Source of the DNA: JBGPIT01 sp041485125
Lineage (GTDB): Bacteria > Desulfobacterota > Binatia > UTPRO1
Direction of reading: 5' to 3'
DNA: 6,494 nucleotides
Assembly: GCA_041485125.1 (NCBI GenBank)
Contig: JBGPIT010000289.1
Span: 1-6,494, forward strand
A program made the position numbers and the translations under genes. Under the pieces are notes generated by a model. That model worked only from the letters and a program-made list of their open reading frames with translations, was not told where the DNA came from and did no database searches. Below are positions 1-5,945 of the stretch, one piece after another (position 1 is the first letter of the stretch; each line of letters starts with the position of its first letter).

Positions 1-2261
1 ACGCCGACGACGGGCAGCAGGCGCACCGCGACGTTCTTGTGATGCGGCGTCGCGGCGATCGGATCGCAATCGTCGTGTGACGTGATCAGGTTCAGGCGGG
101 GACCATTGACGAGCCGGTTGCCCTTGCCGTCGGGATACGCCTGGCCGTAGCCGTGGGGCAGGGCGACGAGACCGCGCCGCATCGACGCGTCGATCTCGAT
201 GCGCGTCACGATCCGTCCGGTGCGCGTCTCGACCGCCATCCACGCGCCATCGCGACCGCCGAGCTCGGTGAGATCGTCGGGATGGATGCGGAGCGCGCCG
301 TCGGGATCGGTCTTCCGCCAGGCCGGGTTGCGAAAGATCTGATTGGCGTTGTGCATCCGTCGCTGCCCGGCGACGAGCGTGAAGGGGTAGGCCGGGTCGG
401 GCGCCTCGGCGGCGGGGTCGAGCGTGCGCAGCCAATCGAGTAGCTGGGGAATCGCGAGATGGATCTTGCCGTCACGCTGCTTCACGAGCTCCCAGATCTC
501 ATCGTACTCGTGGGCGGTGAAGACGAGGCCCGAGCGGCTCGCGAGCACGCGCGCGAACAGCAGCTCGCCGAGCTCGAGGCCCTCCACTGTCGTGTCGAGC
601 GCGCGCTGCACGGCGCGGGTGTGGTCGCCGGCGGTGCGGTGGCACGCGGCCCAGAACGGAGCGGCGGCGGCGGCGCCGTCGGGGAGTGTCGGGCCGAGCG
701 TCCGGTAGAGCAGGACGGCGGCGATCTTGCCGAGCCGCGGATCCTCGCCGAAGAGCTGGAACGCGCGGCCCATCATCGCGGCGTGATCGGTCGCGGCGAG
801 CGCGCGCAGCTCCGCGAGGACCGGCTCCGCCGGCAGCCTGCCCATCGCGCCGAGCACGCGCGCGTAGATCTCGGCCTCGGGTAGCGTGCCTTCGAGCGGC
901 TCGAAGAGCGGCGCGCGGAGGTGAAAATAGTTGCGCGGCCACTCGAAGGTGAAGAGCGTGCACTCCCATTTCTCGTACTGCGACGCGGCGGGAAGGATGT
1001 AGTCGGCGAGCGCCGCGGTCTCGGTGTACGCGACGTCGACGACGACGGAGAGGTCGAGGGCGCGAAACGCTTCTTCGAAGCGGGTGGTGTCGGCCGCCGT
1101 ATTGGCGGGATTGTTCGAGTCGACCCAGACGGCGCGCACGCGGCTCGGGTGATCGACCAGCACCTCGTCGGCGAAGCGATTGGTCGGCAGCAGGCCGCCG
1201 ATGATCTCCTGGCCCGTCACCGACGAGCGCTCGCCGCGCGAGTTGCGGAAGAGCGGCTGGAGCCACGTGTGCAGCGCGTTGGTTCCGCGCCGGCCGAAGT
1301 TGCCGGTGAGCAGATAGAGCAGCTTCTCGAGGTAGGAGTTGAGCGTCGAGTGCCGGCTCTGCTGGATGCCGAGCTCGACGCGCACCACCATCGACGGCGC
1401 GGCGAGGATCATCTCGACCGCGCGCTCGACGTCGGCCATCGCGACACCCGCGTGCGCGACCCAGCGCTCGACGGGGGTCTCCAGCAGGGCGGCGCGCACC
1501 TCCTCGAAGCCGACGGTCCGCTCTTCTAAGAAGGCCGCCGCTTCGCCGCCGCGCTGGAGGATCATCGCGAGGATCGCGGCGAGGAGGTAGGCGTCGGTGC
1601 CGGGTCGGAGCTGCAAGTGGAGATCGGCGACGTCGGCGACCTCGGTGCGCCGCGGATCGATCACGATCATGCGCCGCGCCGGCGCCTTCTTGATCTCGTT
1701 GACGGCCTCGCGCGCCGCCTGGAAGCCGTGCGCCATCCACGGATTGCAGCCGAGGACGACGAGCAGGTCGGTGTGCTCGATGTCCTCGGCGGTGTGGCAG
1801 AGCTGCGCGCCATACATGTGGCCGTTCACCCAGAAGTCGCCGGTCTTCTCCTGCGACAGCGCGTTGAAGTGCTTGGTCGCGTCGAGTGCGTCGCGCAGCG
1901 CCGAGAAGTACGCGCCGCCGAGGTGGTTGCCCTGACCGCCGCCACCGTAGAAGGCGAACGCCTCGCCGCCGTGCTCGGCGTGCAGCGCGGTCAGCCGCGC
2001 CGCGATCTCGCTGACGGCCGTGTCCCACGAGATCGGCTCGTGCGTGCCGCCCGGCCGGCGTCGGAGCGGCGTCGTCAGGCGATCGGCGTGCGCGCCGTAC
2101 CAATGCAGGCGCTGCGCCTTCTGGCAGAGGTAGCCCTGCGAGCGGCCGTTCGCGCGGTCGCCGCGCACCCGCTTGATGGCGCGGCCTTCGGTCGCAACCT
2201 CGATGCCGCAGTTCACGTAGCACAGGATGCAGGCCGTCTGCTTGAATGCTGTTTCCGCCAT
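1..2261 (-). CDS. Molybdopterin-dependent oxidoreductase, formate dehydrogenase/nitrate reductase-like (3' end cut by window)
   Basis: Reading from ATG at 2261 (GGAGG about 4 nt upstream), this frame stays open for 753 codons to the window edge, which is close to full family length. A ferredoxin-like [4Fe-4S] motif is visible: C11-x2-C14-x3-C18-x27-C46. Next come the Mo-bis-MGD cofactor segments GCNPW (171-175) followed by IVIDPRRTEVADVADLHL and RPGTD, then GIQQSRHSTLNSYLEKLLYL (from 298), DYILPAASQYEKW (420-432), and the C-terminal dinucleotide-binding domain from about 625 (YPFTLVAGQRR to the edge). Cys155, in YGAQLCH, sits where this superfamily carries its Cys, Sec or Ser molybdenum ligand; that assignment is inferred. 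No Tat or other signal peptide is seen, so the enzyme is probably cytoplasmic. The substrate cannot be told from sequence. No electron-transfer subunit is visible, but downstream DNA lies outside the window. A palindrome lies just upstream. Codon use is strongly GC-rich. Confidence 0.93.
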   Translation of the reverse strand, partial: MAETAFKQTACILCYVNCGIEVATEGRAIKRVRGDRANGRSQGYLCQKAQRLHWYGAHADRLTTPLRRRPGGTHEPISWDTAVSEIAARLTALHAEHGGEAFAFYGGGGQGNHLGGAYFSALRDALDATKHFNALSQEKTGDFWVNGHMYGAQLCHTAEDIEHTDLLVVLGCNPWMAHGFQAAREAVNEIKKAPARRMIVIDPRRTEVADVADLHLQLRPGTDAYLLAAILAMILQRGGEAAAFLEERTVGFEEVRAALLETPVERWVAHAGVAMADVERAVEMILAAPSMVVRVELGIQQSRHSTLNSYLEKLLYLLTGNFGRRGTNALHTWLQPLFRNSRGERSSVTGQEIIGGLLPTNRFADEVLVDHPSRVRAVWVDSNNPANTAADTTRFEEAFRALDLSVVVDVAYTETAALADYILPAASQYEKWECTLFTFEWPRNYFHLRAPLFEPLEGTLPEAEIYARVLGAMGRLPAEPVLAELRALAATDHAAMMGRAFQLFGEDPRLGKIAAVLLYRTLGPTLPDGAAAAAPFWAACHRTAGDHTRAVQRALDTTVEGLELGELLFARVLASRSGLVFTAHEYDEIWELVKQRDGKIHLAIPQLLDWLRTLDPAAEAPDPAYPFTLVAGQRRMHNANQIFRNPAWRKTDPDGALRIHPDDLTELGGRDGAWMAVETRTGRIVTRIEIDASMRRGLVALPHGYGQAYPDGKGNRLVNGPRLNLITSHDDCDPIAATPHHKNVAVRLLPVVG

Positions 2262-2282
2262 GGGCCCTCCGCGGGGTGTGTT

Positions 2283-2299
2283 AGTACAGAATCTGTACT
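2283..2299. promoter_or_regulatory. Perfect inverted repeat, probable TetR-type operator upstream of the molybdo-oxidoreductase
   Basis: AGTACAG-AAT-CTGTACT is a perfect 7-bp inverted repeat with a 3-nt centre. It starts 21 nt upstream of the minus-strand ATG at 2261. Short GTAC-containing dyads of this size are typical of TetR-family and similar dimeric repressor sites. On the minus strand, TACTAA at the edge of the dyad could serve as a weak -10 box, so a bound repressor would block the promoter. No regulator gene lies in the window. The role is inferred from symmetry and position only; the site could also affect the plus-strand gene at 2395. Confidence 0.5.
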
Positions 2300-2394
2300 G
2301 AACGTTCCACGCGACTCATGCAAGAGGGCAACGGCGTCTTCTTGAAGTGCTCGCCCCGATCGGCCTACACAGCCCCTAGTATGAGGGCGACGCC

Positions 2395-2592
2395 GTGAAA
2401 CGCTTCGCGATCGCGCTGCTCTACGCTGCGGTGGGGTACGTCATCGCCGCAGTCGCCGGCTACTTTCTCGTGCAGGCGTTCTCGGGGAACCTCCACGACC
2501 GCGAGATGGAGGCGGCCATGACGGCGGTCTTCTTCACCGGGCCGATCGGAGCGGTGCTGGCCTTCGTGGCGGGTATGCTCCGGCGGCGCTGA
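2395..2592 (+). CDS. Small two-helix membrane protein, function unknown
   Basis: This is a 65-residue protein starting at GTG 2395; a weak GAGGG at 2383-2387 is a plausible ribosome binding site. The sequence shows two hydrophobic segments, about residues 4-28 (AIALLYAAVGYVIAAVAGYF) and 43-61 (TAVFFTGPIGAVLAFVAGML), separated by a polar loop NLHDREMEAA. The C-terminus is basic (LRRR), and positive-inside reasoning would place it in the cytoplasm. I do not recognise a named family, although small proteins of this shape occur as hypotheticals in many Gram-negative genomes. It is transcribed divergently from the molybdo-oxidoreductase across a 133-nt gap that contains the palindrome. No neighbour suggests a function. 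Confidence 0.7.
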   Translation: MKRFAIALLYAAVGYVIAAVAGYFLVQAFSGNLHDREMEAAMTAVFFTGPIGAVLAFVAGMLRRR

Positions 2593-2637
2593 CGTTTGCG
2601 GGCGCGGAAGACGGGGCGACGATGGCTCGAGGCTTCG

Positions 2638-2879
2638 TCAGTCGGCGCGTGTCGGCTCAGGCAGCTCGCTCAGCCGTCGTTCGAGAAACGGACGCTCCTG
2701 TTCCTGCCGTGTGAGGGCGAGGGCACGTTCGTAGGAAGAGCGCGCCTCCGCTCTCCGCCCACGACTCCGCGTTGTGCCGTTGCGTCGAGCGCGCGCAGCG
2801 AGAGTGAGCCGGTGACGCCGCGCGCCCTCACGGTGTTGCAGAGAGCTGCGAGCGCAGCGCGTGCGCCGAAGTTGTGCAT
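2638..2879 (-). pseudogene. Decayed C-terminus of an ECF42-type sigma factor (remnant A)
   Basis: In one minus-strand frame ending at the stop 2638-2640, residues encoded by about 2662-2751 read AEARSSYERALALTRQEQ, then ERPFLERRLSELPE. This nearly repeats the C-terminus of the sigma fragment at 4635 (AEARASYQRALALTRQEQ, then ERRFLERRLSELPA). Further upstream, to about 2879, similarity continues weakly and only by switching frame: GARAALAALCNTVRARG resembles the GPAAGLVLIDAILARG region of the other fragment. That pattern suggests frameshift decay. Nothing resembling the sigma-2 or sigma-4 DNA-binding domains is present, and similarity fades before the nuclease fragment at 2968. Bases 2880-2967 hold nothing I recognise. 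The last 30 residues are confident; the upstream extension is tentative. It is clearly a non-functional remnant. Confidence 0.75.
2663..2751. repeat. Diverged direct repeat, copy 1 (partner 4645-4733)
   Basis: This 89-bp stretch aligns without gaps to 4645-4733, offset 1982 bp and in the same orientation. I counted 15 mismatches by hand, about 83% identity. Both copies encode the C-terminus of an ECF42-type sigma factor on the minus strand, so the repeat is homologous coding sequence, not a transposon end. Confidence 0.8.
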
Positions 2880-2967
2880 GCCGAGGCAGTCGCTACGCGT
2901 CGGTACTTCTCCTTGTCGATACGATCCGCTGCCCCGTATAGTCAGCAGGTCATGCCGATCACGGCGC

Positions 2968-3198
2968 TCTGGCCGCTTCTACAAGATCGGCCGGACCAAC
3001 GCGGTCGGTCGTCGCGAGCGGGAGTTAGCGATTCAACTACCCGAGAAGGCCTCCGTGGTTCACTCGATCAAGACCGATGATCCAGCCGGTATCGAGGAGT
3101 ACTGGCACAAGCGGTTTCAAGAGCGCCGTAAGAACGGCGAGTGGGTCGAGCTAACTTCCCAAGACATCAGCACCTTCAGACGCCGAAAGTTCATGTGA
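2968..3198 (+). pseudogene. GIY-YIG (MUG113/T5orf172-like) nuclease domain, N-terminally truncated
   Basis: From SGRFYKIGRT at 2968 to the stop at 3196-3198 there are 76 residues matching the end of MUG113/T5orf172-type GIY-YIG domains. They contain the YIG-equivalent strand FYKIGRT, a following arginine-rich helix (GRRERELAIQLPEKA), TDDPAGIEEYWHKRF with the likely catalytic Glu, and the closing NGEWVELTSQDI and FRRRKFM. The first strand carrying the GIY-equivalent Tyr, and any N-terminal region, are absent. I find no matching sequence in any frame just upstream, and no ATG or GTG start in frame near 2968. The frame stays open upstream to about 2596, but that stretch crosses the antisense of sigma remnant A and does not look like real protein. 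I infer a gene broken at about 2965. A short expressed protein is possible but would lack half the active site. GC is near 53%, below the flanks. Confidence 0.75.
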
Positions 3199-3231
3199 CG
3201 CCGAGTGCGGCCGAATTGGACGCAGGGGATC

Positions 3232-3236
3232 GGAGG
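3232..3236 (+). promoter_or_regulatory. Ribosome binding site that points to a CTG start at 3245
   Basis: GGAGG lies 8 nt before CTG 3245. An in-frame TAG at 3239-3241 rules out any earlier start, and no in-frame ATG, GTG or TTG occurs between 3242 and 3314. The well-placed Shine-Dalgarno therefore supports CTG as the initiator of the DUF4258 gene. Confidence 0.55.
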
Positions 3237-3244
3237 CGTAGCAG

Positions 3245-3517
3245 CTGGACAACCACGAGTGGCCGGAATGGTGGAGTTGGGAACTCGAGCTCAGCCCGCA
3301 CCTCCTCAAGCGCATGGTCGACCGTGGATTCTCTGAGGTTGACCTTCGTGAGATGCTGGAAGTGGCGGATGACCATCGGAGCGATATCGTGGAAGGTCGG
3401 TGGGTCGTTGAGACCCGACACCACAGAAAGAGATGGGAGGTCATTATCGAGCCGGATGTTACAGCGAAGCTGCTGGTGGTGGTGACGGCCTATCCAATCA
3501 CGAGGGGTAAGAGATGA
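3245..3517 (+). CDS. DUF4258 family protein, possible RelE-like toxin of a two-gene module
   Basis: Read from CTG 3245 the protein has 90 residues. It opens with a tryptophan-rich stretch WPEWWSWELELSPHLLKRM (6-24), then a helical DRGFSEVDLREMLEVADDHR, and ends in strands GRWVVETRH, RWEVIIEPD and KLLVVVTAYP (to residue 84). This is the layout of DUF4258 proteins, small folds often compared with RelE/ParE toxins. The alternative start ATG 3314 gives 67 residues but cuts off the N-terminal Trp segment, which I believe is conserved in relatives. The stop overlaps the next gene's start (ATGA, 3514-3517), indicating translational coupling. Activity is unproven, and the family assignment is from memory of its pattern. 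If CTG is actually a mutated ATG, the gene may be weakly expressed or dead. Confidence 0.72.
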   Translation: MDNHEWPEWWSWELELSPHLLKRMVDRGFSEVDLREMLEVADDHRSDIVEGRWVVETRHHRKRWEVIIEPDVTAKLLVVVTAYPITRGKR

Positions 3518-3783
3518 AGGAACCGTACCTCGAGGTGACCTACCGTCACGGCCGCCCACTTGCGGCGTACCTCTATCTGCCGCGTCGTCCACGGGACAAG
3601 AGTTCTCGAACTGAGCTCGTCGCTCCAGGTTTGATCATCGATTTTCACCGCGACGGGCGACCGATCGGAATCGAGATCGCTGCGCCGGGTAAGGTGTCGC
3701 TTGCGGCTGTGAATCGGATTCTGCGTCGTCTCGGGTTGCCGCCAGCAAGAAAAGCTGACCTTGCACCACTGCTCGCGGCGTAA
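3514..3783 (+). CDS. DUF2283 family protein, partner of the DUF4258 gene
   Basis: This is an 89-residue protein from ATG 3514, overlapping the preceding stop by four bases (ATGA). It has an N-terminal strand region (PYLEVTYRHGRPLAAYLYLP), a basic linker (PRRPRDKSSR), then LIIDFHRDGRPIGIEIAAPG at about 43-62. The last is the typical DUF2283 signature, a short beta hairpin of the form DxxxDGxxxGIEI. A helix with VNRILRRLGLPPA and a tail DLAPLLAA follow. DUF2283 proteins are commonly found next to DUF4258 proteins, with the pair read as toxin-antitoxin-like; the present order would make this the second, putative antitoxin gene. No DNA-binding domain is visible. Function is inferred from arrangement only. 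Confidence 0.78.
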   Translation: MKEPYLEVTYRHGRPLAAYLYLPRRPRDKSSRTELVAPGLIIDFHRDGRPIGIEIAAPGKVSLAAVNRILRRLGLPPARKADLAPLLAA

Positions 3784-3934
3784 GCTGCGAGCGCGTCGCC
3801 TGCGCAACTTGCGGCTGGAGCGGACCGGCGGCGGAACGTATCCTCGTTGCCTCACGCCGGTGGGTGTGGGCCGCTCGGCCGCTACTTGTTACGCCGCAGC
3901 ATCGTGGATCCAACGGCGCGAATCAGGAGAAGAC

Positions 3935-4603
3935 GTGGACTTCAGCGTCGAAGAGAAGCGGGGCGTGTATCGTGCGATCTACGAACGGAGGGACGTACGA
4001 GCGCAGTTCCGGCCCGACCCGATCCCCGGCGCGCTGCTCGCCCGACTACTCTCTGCCGCTCACGCCGCGCCCTCAGTCGGCTTCATGCAGCCGTGGGACT
4101 TCATCCTCATCGACGACTCTGCGCTGCGGCACGCGATCAAGGAAATGTTCGATCGTGAGAACGCGCGTGCCGCTGCCAACTACGAGAGCGAGCGGGGTGC
4201 CTTGTATCGATCGCTGAAGCTCGAGGGAATCTTGGAGAGCGCGCTCAACCTCTGCATCACATGTGACCGTACGCGCGGCGGTCTCCACGTGCTTGGTCGC
4301 AACACGGTCGTCGACACCGATCTGTTCAGCGTTTGCTTGGCGATCCAAAACTTATGGTTGGCAGCACGTGCCGAAGGTATCGGTGTCGGTTGGGTGAGCA
4401 TCCTGGATCCGCAGATGCTGGCCGAGCTGCTCGCGCTACCGGAGCACGTGTATCCCGTGGCCTATCTTTGCCTCGGACTGGTCACTGAGTTCTTGCCCGC
4501 ACCCGAGCTGGAGCGAGCGGGCTGGCGCGATCGCGTGCCGCTCCGGGATCTCCTGCACCACAATCGATGGGGGACGGCGGTTCCGGAGGCGACGGTGTCC
4601 TGA
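3935..4603 (+). CDS. bluB: BluB, 5,6-dimethylbenzimidazole synthase
   Basis: The 222-residue protein starts at GTG 3935, with AGGAG at 3925-3929 five nt upstream. The frame is open further upstream, but that extension does not look like family sequence. BluB is an unusual member of the nitroreductase fold. It uses O2 to break up reduced FMN and releases 5,6-dimethylbenzimidazole, the lower axial ligand base of cobalamin. Visible signatures are ERRDVRAQF (Asp20, matching the catalytic Asp of characterised BluB), AAPSVGFMQPWDFILI (44-59), ALYRSLKLEGI, LNLCITCDRTRGG, the helix AIQNLWLAARAEG, and GVGWVSIL with Ser155 at the conserved active-site Ser. No cobT, cobU or other B12 gene is nearby, so it stands alone here. 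It converges on the sigma fragment with a 31-nt gap. GC is uneven, about 73% near the start and 50% at 4321-4380. Confidence 0.92.
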   Translation: MDFSVEEKRGVYRAIYERRDVRAQFRPDPIPGALLARLLSAAHAAPSVGFMQPWDFILIDDSALRHAIKEMFDRENARAAANYESERGALYRSLKLEGILESALNLCITCDRTRGGLHVLGRNTVVDTDLFSVCLAIQNLWLAARAEGIGVGWVSILDPQMLAELLALPEHVYPVAYLCLGLVTEFLPAPELERAGWRDRVPLRDLLHHNRWGTAVPEATVS

Positions 4604-4615
4604 CGATGCGCTGCA

Positions 4616-4628
4616 GAGCGAAGCGCTC
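4616..4628. terminator. Short hairpin between convergent bluB and sigma fragment
   Basis: GAGCG-AAG-CGCTC forms a 5-bp stem with a 3-nt loop in the 31-nt gap between the bluB stop and the end of the minus-strand sigma fragment. There is no T-run on either side, so intrinsic termination is uncertain. Confidence 0.25.
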
Positions 4629-4634
4629 CCCGGC

Positions 4635-5357
4635 TCACGCCGGTAGCTCGCTCAGCCGTCGCTCGAGGAACCGCCGCTCCTGCTCCTGGCGCGTGAGGGC
4701 GAGGGCGCGCTGATACGAGGCGCGAGCCTCCGCCGTTTTGCCGAGCCGCCGGCACAGGTCCGCGCGTGCCGCGTGCGCGAACAGGTAGTCCGCGAGATTG
4801 CCGCGCGCCAGGATCGCGTCGATGAGGACGAGACCCGCCGCGGGGCCGTCGCGCATGGCGACTGCGACGGCGCGGTTCAGCTCGACCACGGGTGACGGCT
4901 CCGCGCGCGCCAGGACGTCGTAGAGTCCGACGATCTGCGGCCGGTCCGTCGCGGCCGCGGTAGGCGCTTGCGCATGCACGGCCGCGATCGCCGCTTGCAG
5001 CGTGTACGGACCGAACCGGCGCGACGACAATGCCCGTTTGATCAGCGCCAACCCCTCCGCGATCTGCGCTCGGTTCCAGAGTGAGCGGTCCTGGTCGTCG
5101 AGCAGGATGAGATCGCCCGACGGCGAGGTGCGCGCGACCCGCCGCGATTCGTGCAGCAGCATCAGCGCCAGAAGTCCGACGGCCTCGGGCTCGGGCAGGA
5201 GATCGATCAGCAGCCTTCCCAAGCGGATCGCCTCGCTGGAGAGATCGGGCCGCGTCAGCGACTCGCCCGACGACGCCGAGTAGCCCTCGTTGAAGACGAG
5301 GTAGACCACCTGGAGGACGGTATCGAGCCGGTCCGGAAGCTCGGCCCGCGACGGCAC
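4635..5357 (-). pseudogene. ECF42-type sigma factor, C-terminal half only (remnant B)
   Basis: From about 5357 down to the stop at 4635-4637, 240 residues match the C-terminal extension of ECF42-group sigma factors. They read VPSRAELPDRLDTVLQVVYL, then VFNEGYSASSGESLTR, EAIRLGRLLIDLLPEPEAVG, LLALMLLHESRR, DLILLDDQDRSLWNR, YTLQAAIAAVHAQAPT, VVELNRAVAVAM, and a TPR-like ending to RRLSELPA. In this group the extension follows sigma-2 and sigma-4 domains in a protein of about 400 residues. Here those DNA- and polymerase-binding domains (roughly 170-180 residues) are absent. Upstream of 5357 the frame continues only through the antisense of a DGPF gene fragment. The retained part is clean, with no internal stop or obvious frameshift, so the truncation looks fairly recent. 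It cannot act as a sigma factor. The ATG at about 5454 would translate unrelated antisense sequence. Confidence 0.88.
4645..4733. repeat. Diverged direct repeat, copy 2 (partner 2663-2751)
   Basis: This is the better-preserved copy, forming the intact 3' end of sigma remnant B. With copy 1 it brackets about 1.9 kb holding the nuclease fragment, the DUF4258/DUF2283 pair and bluB. Confidence 0.8.
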
Positions 5358-5358
5358 C

Positions 5359-5490
5359 TGCCTGATCGATGCCAAGGATCTCGACGAGGCGATCGCGATC
5401 GCCGCGCGGATTCCAATGGCGCGTCGTGGCACCGTCGAGGTGCGGCCGGTCATCGAGATCGCAGGGCTGCCGGCGCCTACGGAGAAATGA
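5359..5490 (+). pseudogene. DGPF/YCII-related protein, C-terminal third only
   Basis: The plus-strand frame ending at TGA 5488-5490 reads LIDAKDLDEAIAIAARIPMA, then RRGTVEVRPVIEIAGLPAPT. This is the end of a DGPF/YCII-like protein, in which a conserved GxYLIDAxDLDEAIxxAxxxP helix follows the DGPF motif. The preceding roughly two thirds, including DGPF itself, are missing. Recognisable sequence starts at Leu 5362, only about 5 nt from where the opposite-strand sigma fragment becomes recognisable. There is no start codon with a ribosome binding site that would make a sensible protein. The stop sits 11 nt before the next DGPF gene and overlaps its ribosome binding site, as expected for the first gene of an operon with 5502-5918. 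Confidence 0.85.
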
Positions 5491-5501
5491 GGAGAGAGAC
5501 G

Positions 5502-5918
5502 ATGCGATTCATGGTGGTAGTCAAAGCCGACAAGAATTCGGAGGCGGGCGTCATGCCGAGCGAGACGCTCCTTGCCGAGATGGGAAAGTACAACGAGGAG
5601 CTGATGAAGGCGGGCGTGCTGCTGGCGGCCGAGGGACTCCAGCCGAGCTCGAAGGGCGCGCGCGTCAAGTTCTCGGGGAAGCAGCGGACGGTGGTCGACG
5701 GGCCGTTCGCCGAATCCAAAGAGCTGATCGCCGGCTTCTGGATGTTCCAGGTGAGCTCGAAGGAAGAGGCGATCGAATGGGTCAAGCGCTGGCCCAATCC
5801 GATGGAGGGGGAGTCCGAGATCGAGATCCGTCAGGTGTTCGAGCTGTCGGACTTCGCTCCCAGCGAGGCCATCGAACGCGAGGCTGAGATGAGAGACCAG
5901 CTCGCGAGCAAGAAGTGA
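5502..5918 (+). CDS. YCII-related DGPF domain protein
   Basis: The 138-residue protein starts at ATG 5502, with AGGAGAG about 6 nt upstream. It has an N-terminal strand MRFMVVVKAD, a helix EMGKYNEELMKAGVLLAAEG (26-45), the signature VVDGPFAESKELIAGFWMF with DGPF at residues 66-69, then SSKEEAIEWVKRWPNP and EIEIRQVFELSDF. This is the DGPF/YCII family, small ferredoxin-like folds habitually encoded beside ECF42 sigma factors. The biochemical role is unknown; links to stress signalling or redox have been proposed for the group. It is probably co-transcribed with the upstream DGPF fragment and the downstream VOC gene (27-nt gap). Since the 5' DNA of the first cistron is gone, its normal promoter is likely lost. 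The acidic tail beyond about residue 115 is longer than the core domain needs. Confidence 0.9.
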   Translation: MRFMVVVKADKNSEAGVMPSETLLAEMGKYNEELMKAGVLLAAEGLQPSSKGARVKFSGKQRTVVDGPFAESKELIAGFWMFQVSSKEEAIEWVKRWPNPMEGESEIEIRQVFELSDFAPSEAIEREAEMRDQLASKK

Positions 5919-5945
5919 AGTGAACTCGTACCAAAGGAGTGTGCG

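Noticed and set aside
499..2223. A long minus-strand open frame of 574 codons
   Set aside because: It overlaps the molybdo-oxidoreductase in another frame, is extremely Arg/Ala-rich and shows no domain pattern. It is a high-GC shadow of the true frame starting at 2261.
2341..2394. Possible sigma-70 promoter before the small membrane protein (TTGAAG at 2342, TACACA at 2366)
   Set aside because: The -10 match is poor (about 3 of 6) and the spacing is 18, so it is no better than chance.
2596..2967. N-terminal extension of the nuclease fragment in the same frame
   Set aside because: This stretch reads across the antisense of sigma remnant A, has unusual composition and resembles no nuclease N-terminus.
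3784..3934. Possible cobalamin riboswitch before bluB
   Set aside because: I looked for a B12-box-like sequence and the usual GCCACTG element and found neither. The 151 bases show nothing else that I can support.
3761..3934. Upstream extension of the bluB frame overlapping the DUF2283 gene
   Set aside because: The added residues are Arg-rich and unlike BluB N-termini. GTG 3935 has a good ribosome binding site and yields the normal family length.
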